A stretch of 62,552 nucleotides of DNA from the NCBI GenBank assembly GCA_013003075.1, contig JABDLJ010000043.1, positions 1 through 62,552 on the forward strand, read 5' to 3'. Position numbers and translations under genes: made by a program. This DNA comes from Paracoccaceae bacterium (GTDB lineage Bacteria > Pseudomonadota > Alphaproteobacteria > Rhodobacterales > Rhodobacteraceae). Positions 54,886-62,552 of the stretch are shown here, one piece after another (within the stretch, counting starts at the first letter, position 1; every line of letters starts with the position of its first letter). The notes under the pieces were generated by a model that was given only the letters and a program-made list of their open reading frames with translations, ran no database searches and was not told the origin of the DNA.

Positions 54886-56825
54886 GCGCGGCTCTTGGCG
54901 TTTTGCGGCGACACCGGATCGCGCAGCACCATCTCTTCGTACATGGTCCGGATACGCTCGCGCTGGCTTGAGGGGTAGGCCTCTAGCGGCGGGATGCCGC
55001 CATATTGCGCAAAAAGCATGATGTCGCGGGCCACCGGCGCCGCCGCGCGCGAGCCGCCGCCGCCATGCTCGACCACCACCGATACGGCGTATTTGGGCGC
55101 CTCGGAGGGGCCGAAACACACGAAAAGCGCGTGGTCGCGCTTGTCCCAGGGCAGATCGTCGGCGCTGCGCACGCCCGCGGCGCGCTCGGCCGCGGTGATC
55201 GAATACACCTGGCTGGTGCCGGTCTTGCCGGCCATTTCCATGCCCTCGGCCACGATGCGCGAGCCGCGCGCGGTGCCGCGCTGGCCGTTCGAGACATTGT
55301 GCATGGCCTGGCGGATCATCCGCAGACTGCGCGCGCTGATATCGAGCGGCTGCGCGCTGAGCTGCGGCAACTCGATCCCGCCCTGGGCGCGGATCAGCCT
55401 CGGCGAGACGGCGTTGCCAGAGGCTATCCGCGCGCTCATCACCGCCAGCTGCAGCGGCGAGGACAGCGTAAAGCCCTGCCCGATCGAGGCGTTCAGAGTG
55501 TCGCCCACTCGCCAGCCCTCACCGTGGCGGGCCCGCTTCCAGGCTTGCGTCGGCGCCAGCCCCTCGGCCACGGCGGACATCGGCAAGTCGTGCTGGATCC
55601 CAAGGCCAAGCTTGTTGGCCATCGCCGAGATCTTGTCGATCCCGACGCGCTGCGAGACGTCATAGTAGAAGACGTCACAGCTTTGAACGAGCGATTTTTG
55701 CAGGTTCACCCAGCCGTGCCCGCCGCGCTTCCAGCAGTGAAAGCGGCGCCGTCCAAGCTGGTAGTGGCCGGGGCACCAGACCGTCTCGTCCGGCGAGACC
55801 AACCCCTCTTCCAGCGCCGCAAGGGCGGTGACCATCTTGTAGGTCGAGCCCGGCGGATAGGTGCCCTGCACGGTCTTGTTGGCCAGCGGGCGATAGATAT
55901 CCTCGGTCAGCTCGCGATAGTCGGGCCCCGAGATTCCCCGCACGAACTTGTTGGGATCAAAGGCCGGGGCAGAGCCGATCGCGAGGATATCGCCGTTTGT
56001 AGTGTCCAGCACGACGGCGGCCGCGCTTTCGCCCTTCAGGCGGGTTTGCACGAAGTTTTGCAGACGATAGTCGACGGTCAGCTGGATGTCGGCGCCGGGC
56101 TGGCCTTCGTCGCGGCCCAGCTCGCGCATCACACGGCCGGCGGCGTTGACCTCGATACGGCGGTTTCCGGCCTTGCCGCGCAGGTCCTGCTCCAGCTTGG
56201 CCTCGACGCCCACCTTGCCGATCTGGAACTTCGGGATCTGGAGCAGGGGATCGGGATCGTCGATCCTGTTGAGGTCGAAATCGGAGACCGGCCCGACATA
56301 ACCGATCACATGGGCAAAATCCTCACCCATCGGGTATTCGCGGCTGAGGCCCACATCCGGCGTGATGCCGGGCAGCGCGGGCGTATTGACGGCGACCTTG
56401 GAAAAATCCTCCCAGCTTAGCCGGTCGGCCAGGGTAACCGGCACGAAGGGGCTGCGGCGGTTCATCTCGCGGATCGCGCGTTCCAGCTCGCTGTTGTCCA
56501 GTTCGACGATGGACTGCAGCTTGGCGATCACGTCATCCACATCGCCGGCATCCTCGCGCACGACGATGATGCGGTAATTCTGCGCATTGTCGGCGATGAT
56601 CACGCCGTTGCGGTCGAAGATCAGACCGCGCGGCGGCGCCAGTAGCCGCATGTTGACGCGGTTTTCCTCGGCCAGAAGCCGGTACTGGTCGGCCTCTTCG
56701 ATCTGCATCTGGCGCATTCGAAGCCCCAGCATGCCCATGAACGCAAGCTGCAGGCCACCCACGACAAAGCCGCGCCGGTTCATCAGGCGCGAGGCTTCCT
56801 CGATATCGCGTGCATTCTGTTTCAC
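54882..56825 (-). CDS. mrdA: penicillin-binding protein 2 (transpeptidase)
   Basis: This 647-residue PBP2 has a short cytoplasmic tail, one membrane helix (GFVVGGLQLAFMGMLGL), the PBP dimerisation domain (LLAPPRGLIFDRNGVIIADNAQNYRI), and a transpeptidase domain with PPGSTYKM (catalytic Ser and Lys), SCD (second motif) and KTGTSQ. It crosslinks peptidoglycan in elongation. The start is GTG 56825, overlapping the mreD stop (GTGA), so earlier residues belong to mreD's reading. It partners with RodA and MreB. Confidence 0.97.
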   Translation of the reverse strand: MKQNARDIEEASRLMNRRGFVVGGLQLAFMGMLGLRMRQMQIEEADQYRLLAEENRVNMRLLAPPRGLIFDRNGVIIADNAQNYRIIVVREDAGDVDDVIAKLQSIVELDNSELERAIREMNRRSPFVPVTLADRLSWEDFSKVAVNTPALPGITPDVGLSREYPMGEDFAHVIGYVGPVSDFDLNRIDDPDPLLQIPKFQIGKVGVEAKLEQDLRGKAGNRRIEVNAAGRVMRELGRDEGQPGADIQLTVDYRLQNFVQTRLKGESAAAVVLDTTNGDILAIGSAPAFDPNKFVRGISGPDYRELTEDIYRPLANKTVQGTYPPGSTYKMVTALAALEEGLVSPDETVWCPGHYQLGRRRFHCWKRGGHGWVNLQKSLVQSCDVFYYDVSQRVGIDKISAMANKLGLGIQHDLPMSAVAEGLAPTQAWKRARHGEGWRVGDTLNASIGQGFTLSSPLQLAVMSARIASGNAVSPRLIRAQGGIELPQLSAQPLDISARSLRMIRQAMHNVSNGQRGTARGSRIVAEGMEMAGKTGTSQVYSITAAERAAGVRSADDLPWDKRDHALFVCFGPSEAPKYAVSVVVEHGGGGSRAAAPVARDIMLFAQYGGIPPLEAYPSSQRERIRTMYEEMVLRDPVSPQNAKSRA

Positions 56826-57361
56826 AGCCGGTGTCCCAGTTGATCGACTTCGCCGGGCGCCATCTTGCGCAGGCCCAGCACTTTCGATGAAAATAGCACA
56901 ACCAGGGGATACGCAAGGATTGTGGCGATCATATGAATAAGCGAGAGGCCCAGCGGCGGCTGGCTGACCACGAAAACGGCGAGGATCAGCGCGTTGGCCA
57001 GCGTCATGGCGACGATCACCCCTGCCAGCATCGCCCATTCGACCATGAACGGAAGCTCGCGCGAGACCGCCTGGCGGGCGCGCAGAAACTCAAGCCCCAA
57101 CACCGTGATCGCCGCCCAAAGGCCCAGCGGGCGCAGGAACATCACATCGGCCAGAAGATAGACGATCGCCGCCAGCCAGACCGGCAGATAGTCGGGCCGG
57201 CGCACCACGAAGGCGCAACCCAAAAGCAGCATCCAGTCCGGCCCCGGCAGCCCGCCCGGCCCGATGTCGATGGGCAAAAGCCGAAAGAACATGATCACGC
57301 CGCAGGCCACGAAGAAGAGGACGCGATAGCGCCAGCGTCGGGTGATGATCGCGTCAGCCAT
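56822..57361 (-). CDS. mreD: rod shape-determining protein MreD
   Basis: This 179-residue membrane protein has five or so helices (RVLFFVACGVIMFFRLLPI; WMLLLGCAFVVRRPDYLPVW; MLAGVIVAMTLANALILAVFVV). It links MreC to the elongation machinery. The start at 57361 (MADAIITRRW) overlaps the mreC end by 8 bp; the stop overlaps mrdA by 4 bp. Confidence 0.93.
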   Translation of the reverse strand: MADAIITRRWRYRVLFFVACGVIMFFRLLPIDIGPGGLPGPDWMLLLGCAFVVRRPDYLPVWLAAIVYLLADVMFLRPLGLWAAITVLGLEFLRARQAVSRELPFMVEWAMLAGVIVAMTLANALILAVFVVSQPPLGLSLIHMIATILAYPLVVLFSSKVLGLRKMAPGEVDQLGHRL

Positions 57362-58262
57362 CGGCGGGCTCCGGCGGCAGGATGATGCCGGCGCCCAGCG
57401 GGTCGTCGGGCACGACCAGCCCGCCCGGGCTCGAGATGGTTTCGGCAGGCTGACTGCGCAGCACGCGCAGGAACTCAAGCCGCTCGTAATCCGCCGAAAG
57501 CCGCACCCTCAGCCGGCTATCGGGGCCCAAGACAAGCTGGCCGACCAACAGGCCCGCGGGAAAGACCCCGCCATCGCCTGACGACACGATGCGGTCGCCG
57601 GGGCGCACCAGTTCGGTGTCTTCGAGGAACTCCACCGGCGGCAGCGCCGAGTTGTCCCCCGCCAGGATACCGCGCTGGCCCGAGGGCTGGATGGTCACCG
57701 GGATGCGGCTTCCGGGATCGGTCAAGAGGATCACCCGGCTCGTGTTCTCGCCCACGCCCGAGATCCGGCCGACCAGACCAAGTCCGTCCGTGGTGGCCCA
57801 GCCGTCCTGGATGCCGTCGCGCGCGCCGACGTTCAAAAGCACCGATTGGCGGAAGGGCGAGCCGCTGTCGGCCAGCACCACCCCGGTGATGAAGGTCAGC
57901 GCCGGATCCAGCCGCACCTTGTTGAGATCGAGAAGCTTGGCGTTTTCCTGCTCCAGTTGAAGGGCCGCCTCACGCCAGGCGCGCATCTGCTGCAGCTCGC
58001 GGCGCAGCTCCTGGTTTTGCTCATAGATCTTGGTGTAGCTTTCAAAGCCCTCGGCCATGCCCGCGATCTTCGAGACCGGTACCAGCGCCCAGTCGAAGCT
58101 GGGGACCACCCGGTCGACCAGCATCGCGCGGAAGCGCTCGGCGCGCGGGCTGTCGATGCGCCAGAGCAGGAAGAGAGCAAAGAGCACAAGCACGACCCCG
58201 CCCACAAGTATCCGGCGCAGGGGGCGCACGTAGTCGTCAGATTTGCCTCGATCTCGTGCCAC
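57354..58262 (-). CDS. mreC: rod shape-determining protein MreC
   Basis: This 302-residue protein has one N-terminal membrane helix (RRILVGGVVLVLFALFLLW), a periplasmic coiled coil (EQNQELRRELQQMRAWREAALQLEQEN) and the beta-rich MreC core (GVVLADSGSPFRQSVLLNVGARDGIQDGWATTDGLGLVGRI). It organises the elongation complex with MreB and PBP2. It starts 33 bp after mreB. Confidence 0.95.
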   Translation of the reverse strand: MARDRGKSDDYVRPLRRILVGGVVLVLFALFLLWRIDSPRAERFRAMLVDRVVPSFDWALVPVSKIAGMAEGFESYTKIYEQNQELRRELQQMRAWREAALQLEQENAKLLDLNKVRLDPALTFITGVVLADSGSPFRQSVLLNVGARDGIQDGWATTDGLGLVGRISGVGENTSRVILLTDPGSRIPVTIQPSGQRGILAGDNSALPPVEFLEDTELVRPGDRIVSSGDGGVFPAGLLVGQLVLGPDSRLRVRLSADYERLEFLRVLRSQPAETISSPGGLVVPDDPLGAGIILPPEPADG

Positions 58263-58295
58263 TGGGCCCGTCCCGGGCCGGGGAAGCCGGCCCTA

Positions 58296-59408
<1,113 letters not shown>

Positions 59409-59483
59409 TCAGCTGTTAACGATAAAGGTACAATAGACAAATTCCGCAATGTCTGTCGCGCCGTTGCACAGGCGGAGCATTGC

Positions 59484-60263
59484 CTATTTCAAACGTGGCG
59501 GGCGTTCGGGGTCACTGCCGGGGGCCTGCGGCTTCACTAGCTCGGGCGGTTGCGGCAGGTCAAAGCGCAGCGCCACCCGCGCCAGCTTGGCCGACAGGGG
59601 ATCGGAAGCGGCAAAGAAGGCCACGTCCATCTCGCCGGCCTCGAGGCCTGAAAAGATCAGCGCCTCGCCCGCGGCCCGGGCCAGCGCAGGCTCGGCGCCC
59701 GGCGCTGCGTCGATGAACGCCAGGATATGGCCGCGTGCGCCATCCTCGTAGGTCGCGCTGGCAAGATACGCAAAGCGCGCCAGCCCCATTGCGCTTGGAA
59801 GCTTGGCATCAAGCGCCTCGATCAGCGCCTGCGGCAGTGCGCCGGGGGCGGCAAACTCGGTCGGCCGCGCTTCGATCTCGCGCGGCGCCTCGGCCAGCGT
59901 GCCGGCCAGCCAGTCGACCGCCTCTGCCGGGATCAGGATCGACGACGGCGCGACCCCAAGGTTCAGCCCCAGCCCGATCCCCTGTCCGGACAGCATCGCA
60001 ATCAGCGTGCGCCCGGCGAGCGCCGCATGCGCGGCCTCGGCGCCGACAAACTCCGACAGGCGGTCCTCGCGGTCGAAGACCAGCGCGAAGGTACCCTCGC
60101 CGGTCTCGAAGATTTGCGGCGTGATGTCCTCGCCCTGCGGCTCTTCGCGCAGCAGCAGCAGAAGTTCGGCATCGGCCATGCGTTCGAAAAAGCGCAGCCG
60201 GGCGGCATCGTCGCCAGCCGCTTCCATCGCCGCATGGGCCGTATCGAGCGCGGTCTCAGTCAT
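59484..60263 (-). CDS. SseB-family protein
   Basis: This 259-residue soluble protein has an N-terminal SseB domain (LDTAHAAMEAAGDDAARLRFFERMADAELLLLLREEP; TFALVFDREDRLSEFVG; LAMLSGQGIGLGLNLGVAPSSILIPAEAVDWL). The C-terminal extension (FAYLASATYEDGARGHILAFIDAAPG) is the SseB C-terminal domain. Function unknown; not a type III effector chaperone despite the name. It overlaps the upstream glycosylase gene by 8 nt, so they share a message. Confidence 0.85.
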   Translation of the reverse strand: MTETALDTAHAAMEAAGDDAARLRFFERMADAELLLLLREEPQGEDITPQIFETGEGTFALVFDREDRLSEFVGAEAAHAALAGRTLIAMLSGQGIGLGLNLGVAPSSILIPAEAVDWLAGTLAEAPREIEARPTEFAAPGALPQALIEALDAKLPSAMGLARFAYLASATYEDGARGHILAFIDAAPGAEPALARAAGEALIFSGLEAGEMDVAFFAASDPLSAKLARVALRFDLPQPPELVKPQAPGSDPERPPRLK

Positions 60264-60852
60264 CCAGGGCCTTTCTGACCTCGACCCGCAGCGCCGGCAG
60301 CACCTCGGCCTCGAACCATGGGTTTTTCTTCAGCCACGGGGTATTGCGCCAGGACGGGTGCGGCAAGACAAATGCGTGCGGCGCATGATCGCGCCAGCGC
60401 CGGACGGTCTCGGTCACGCCACCCTTCGCCGCCGGCCCCAGGTGCCAGCGCTGCGCATAGCCGCCGATCAGAACGGAAAGGCGAATGTCGCTGAGCGCGC
60501 CGATCACCGGCGCGCGCCAGGTGCGCGCGCATACCAGCGGCGGCGGCAGGTCAGAGCCCTTGGCGTCATAGCCGGGAAAGCAGAACGCCATCGGCACGAT
60601 GGCAACGCGCGAGCGGTCGTAGAATTGCTCTTCGCTGACCCCCAGCCAGTCGCGTAGACGCACCCCGGACTGGTCCCAGAACGGTGTCATCGCCTCGTGC
60701 ACGCGCAGGCCCGGCGCCTGGCTTGCGATCAAGATCCGCGCGCCGGGGCGAAACCAGACCACCGGGCGCGGGCTGTGGCGCGTGGCGGTGGCGGCAAACC
60801 TTTCGGTACAAAGGCGGCAGGCCGCGATGTCAGAGCGAAGCGTATCGGTCAT
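60256..60852 (-). CDS. uracil-DNA glycosylase-family protein
   Basis: This 198-residue protein has a Cys pair (ACRLC) near the N-terminus, the motif-I-like block ILIASQAPGLRVHEAMTPFWDQSGVRLRDWL, and the C-terminal motif LPHPSWRNTPWLKKNPWFEAEVLP, the His-Pro-Ser loop of UDG folds. It probably removes damaged bases, most likely uracil. Whether it holds an FeS cluster cannot be told. It is the first gene of a pair with the SseB-like gene, upstream of the mre cluster. Confidence 0.82.
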   Translation of the reverse strand: MTDTLRSDIAACRLCTERFAATATRHSPRPVVWFRPGARILIASQAPGLRVHEAMTPFWDQSGVRLRDWLGVSEEQFYDRSRVAIVPMAFCFPGYDAKGSDLPPPLVCARTWRAPVIGALSDIRLSVLIGGYAQRWHLGPAAKGGVTETVRRWRDHAPHAFVLPHPSWRNTPWLKKNPWFEAEVLPALRVEVRKALDD

Positions 60853-60923
60853 CGCCCCGACATAAGCGCCGCATCCGCCGCTGGCAAATCGCGGCCGCCG
60901 CCTCCCCGCAATCGGGGCTTGCC

Positions 60924-60955
60924 ATATTTCTATATTTCTATAATATTAGAAATAT
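60924..60955 (+). promoter_or_regulatory. palindromic ArsR operator overlapping the arsR start
   Basis: ATATTTCTA occurs at 60924-60932 and again at 60932-60940. Its exact inverse TAGAAATAT lies at 60947-60955, so the second and third form a 9-6-9 palindrome whose end includes the first two bases of the start codon (ATG 60954). This AT-rich site in GC-rich DNA is a likely autorepression operator. Confidence 0.72.
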
Positions 60956-61292
60956 GGAATTGAAAAACGCCCCTCCCAGCGATCTCACGCTGGCCGCATC
61001 GACCTTCGCCGCGCTCGGCTCCGAGCAGCGCCTTTTGGTCCTGCGAACGCTCGTGCGTGCAGGCCCCGACGGCTTGCCGATCGGAGAGCTGGGCGCACGC
61101 AGCGGGATTACCGGCTCGACGCTCACCCATCATATGAAGATCCTCGCCGCCGCCGGGCTGGTCGAGCAGATACGACAAGGGCGCAAGATCATCTGCATCG
61201 CGGCGGCCTATGACCGGATGGAAGATCTCAGCGCCTTCCTTCTTTCTGAATGCTGTGCCGATACGGCCCAAACCGCGCACGATCATGGCTGA
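60954..61292 (+). CDS. ArsR/SmtB-family transcriptional repressor
   Basis: This 112-residue winged-helix regulator has ALGSEQRLLVLRTLVRAGPDGLPIGELGARSGITGSTLTHHMKILAAAGLVEQIRQGRKI, the standard ArsR helix-turn-helix and wing. There is no classic CxC site in the recognition region. The tail CCADTAQTAHDHG offers Cys-Cys and His ligands and may sense metal or metalloid. It overlaps the permease gene by 8 nt and has its own operator, so it probably represses the pair until induced. Confidence 0.9.
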   Translation: MELKNAPPSDLTLAASTFAALGSEQRLLVLRTLVRAGPDGLPIGELGARSGITGSTLTHHMKILAAAGLVEQIRQGRKIICIAAAYDRMEDLSAFLLSECCADTAQTAHDHG

Positions 61293-62337
61293 GATCACCC
61301 AACCTCACCCCCAGCCCTCTGCCTGGGGCCGCATCCTGCGCGACAGGGCCGTTCTGGCGATCCTGGCAGTACTTGCCGCGCTGGCGTTGCTTGATCTGCC
61401 CCAGCTTGGGCCAAACGTCAGCTTCGCCCTGCAAGCGCTTTTGAACACGGGGCTTTTCATCGTCTTTGCCGTGCTCGCCGTTGCCTATCTGAAAGCCACT
61501 GGCGCAGAGACGCTGCTGGCCCGCGCCTTCGAGGGCCGCGAGGCCCGGATGATCGTCGCCGCCGCGCTGATCGGAGGCCTTTCGCCGTTTTGCTCTTGCG
61601 AGGTCATCCCGTTCATTGCCGCGATGCTGACAGTGGGCGCGCCGCTGTCGGCCGTGATGGCGTTCTGGCTGGCCTCGCCGCTGATGGACCCGGCGATGTT
61701 CCTGATCACCGCCGGAACGCTGGGCTTTCCCTTTGCCATCGCCAAGACGGTTGCCGCCGTCAGCATCGGTCTGGGCGGCGGGTTCTTCGTCAAGGCGCTG
61801 TCGTCAAGCATGCTGTTCGCCGATCCGCTGAAGATCGCGCCGAAGGCCGCCTGCTGCGGCTCGGGCTGCGGCACCGGGGGGGACGATCCGTTCCACGCCA
61901 GGACCGAATGGGCGTTCTGGCGCACCGCCGAACGGCGCGTGACGTTCCGCGAGACGGTGATCGAGAATGCGCTCTTCCTCGGCAAGTGGCTGCTGCTGGC
62001 CTACCTGATCGAAAGCCTGATGCTGGAATACGTGCCCGCCGACCTGATCGCGGGCGTGCTGGGCGGCTCGGGGATCCTGCCGATCCTGCTGGGCGCGCTG
62101 GTCGGCGCCCCGGCCTATCTGAACGGCTATGCCGCGGTGCCGCTGGTCGAGGCGCTGCTGGCGCAGGGCATGTCGAACGGGGCGGCGATGTCCTTTGTCA
62201 TCGCCGGCGGCGTCAGCTGCATTCCGGCCGCTGTCGCCGTCTGGGCGCTGGTCAAGCCGCGGGTGTTCGCCGCCTATCTGGGAATTGCCGTCGTCGGCGC
62301 CGTGCTGGCGGGCATGGTCTGGGGCGCGGTGGCCTGA
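61285..62337 (+). CDS. DUF318-family permease (metal/organoarsenical type)
   Basis: This 350-residue protein has about eight membrane helices in two similar halves. FCSCEVIPFIAAMLTVGAPL is the conserved DUF318 Cys motif (PFCSC), and SCIPAAVAVW ends the second half. A central loop KAACCGSGCGTGG is Cys-rich. Relatives export trivalent organoarsenicals (ArsP) or copper/zinc (SO_0444 type). The ArsR partner supports a metal or metalloid efflux role. The start at 61285 overlaps the arsR stop. Confidence 0.88.
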   Translation: MAEITQPHPQPSAWGRILRDRAVLAILAVLAALALLDLPQLGPNVSFALQALLNTGLFIVFAVLAVAYLKATGAETLLARAFEGREARMIVAAALIGGLSPFCSCEVIPFIAAMLTVGAPLSAVMAFWLASPLMDPAMFLITAGTLGFPFAIAKTVAAVSIGLGGGFFVKALSSSMLFADPLKIAPKAACCGSGCGTGGDDPFHARTEWAFWRTAERRVTFRETVIENALFLGKWLLLAYLIESLMLEYVPADLIAGVLGGSGILPILLGALVGAPAYLNGYAAVPLVEALLAQGMSNGAAMSFVIAGGVSCIPAAVAVWALVKPRVFAAYLGIAVVGAVLAGMVWGAVA

Positions 62338-62357
62338 AGCCGCACCCATCGCGAGGA

Positions 62358-62373
62358 AAGCCCGGCAGGGCTT
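62358..62373 (+). terminator. weak hairpin between convergent genes
   Basis: AAGCCC (62358-62363) pairs with GGGCTT (62368-62373) around GGCA, 20 bp after the permease stop. There is no T-run, so activity is uncertain. Confidence 0.35.
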
Positions 62374-62387
62374 GAGGAGCGGCCCGC

Positions 62388-62552
62388 CTAGCTGGCGAAA
62401 TTCACCACCAGCGTGACGCCCAGCAAAACCGCGATCCACAGCACCATCGAGCCGGTGGGCCAGGTGATCGCCATTTTCCCCTCGGGACCGTGGCTGCGGT
62501 AAAGCCCCCGCATCACCTTGCCCGACCCGGTCGTGATCAGCCTGGCCCACAG
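62388..62552 (-). CDS. C-terminus of a proton/cation transporter subunit (partial)
   Basis: The window ends inside a minus-strand gene. The last 54 residues read ...ITTGSGKVMRGLYRSHGPEG then KMAITWPTGSMVLWIAVLLG and VTLVVNFAS, a basic linker and a final membrane helix. This ending is like that of ND5/MnhD-type proton-conducting transporter subunits (complex I-like or Mrp antiporter). The assignment is from the tail only. Confidence 0.5.
   Translation of the reverse strand: MWARLITTGSGKVMRGLYRSHGPEGKMAITWPTGSMVLWIAVLLGVTLVVNFAS

Noticed and set aside
52921..54978. 685-codon plus-strand open frame
   Set aside because: Antisense to ghrA and rodA; rich in Arg, His and Gln without any domain-like blocks.

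Overview
The window is a GC-rich alphaproteobacterial chromosome segment, most likely from the family Rhodobacteraceae (Roseobacter/Rhodobacter group). The signs are a class I lysyl-tRNA synthetase, an NDUFS4-like complex I accessory subunit, a VPLPA-type C-terminal sorting tail, an FeS-type photolyase, a tandem glycine riboswitch ahead of gcvT, and a dispersed extragenic element built around a GGCGGAGGTATTT core. Most genes are vertically inherited housekeeping genes. Several small stretches are decayed or recently rearranged.

Layout. Bases 1-907 hold the 3' end of an IS3-family element that has truncated a small membrane-protein gene, next to tRNA-Arg(UCU). Bases 952-7007 carry the NDUFS4-like gene, uvrB, a twice-frameshifted coiled-coil gene, a pair of paralogous membrane proteins around a small exported protein, and a HugZ-like flavoprotein. 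Bases 7004-9296 are one large beta-helix gene broken by a frameshift and an amber codon. Bases 9469-16064 hold a DUF4864 protein, class I LysRS, a TerB-like protein, a GGDEF-EAL protein overlapping a short BLUF photoreceptor gene, and ettA. Bases 16107-22640 are a patchwork of small genes: a deletion scar joining two truncated genes, two cold-shock proteins with similar leaders, an orphan ParA, dodecin, an SRAP/HMCES-like protein lacking its Cys2, and RidA.

Bases 22842-29778 form a same-strand cluster. It encodes an NMT1/THI5-like ABC importer followed by a cytosine-deaminase-family hydrolase, an FAD-dependent oxidase, a flavodoxin-fold reductase and a creatininase-family hydrolase. It reads as an uptake and degradation pathway for a small nitrogen heterocycle whose identity I cannot assign. 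It is the best candidate here for an undescribed system.

Bases 30406-50132 hold tRNA-Ala(CGC), a DUF2254 protein, a nuclease, the riboswitch-controlled gcvT-gcvH-gcvP operon, a gamma-glutamylcyclotransferase-like protein, a MATE pump, gltX, a Tat-exported metallo-beta-lactamase-fold enzyme, a PfkB kinase, a gene-free stretch of about 770 bp, nadE, an exported protein with 18 MORN repeats, a VPLPA-CTERM protein, and an FeS photolyase overlapping an SDR gene. Bases 50350-52707 carry a decayed methyltransferase gene, then leuA behind a leucine-rich leader peptide with two mutually exclusive hairpins. Bases 52807-59333 (minus strand) are the cell-shape cluster mreB-mreC-mreD-mrdA-rodA followed by ghrA. 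SseB and a uracil-DNA glycosylase-family gene lie upstream of it. The window ends with an ArsR-type regulator, whose palindromic operator overlaps its own start codon, a co-transcribed permease, and the C-terminus of a probable proton/cation transporter subunit.
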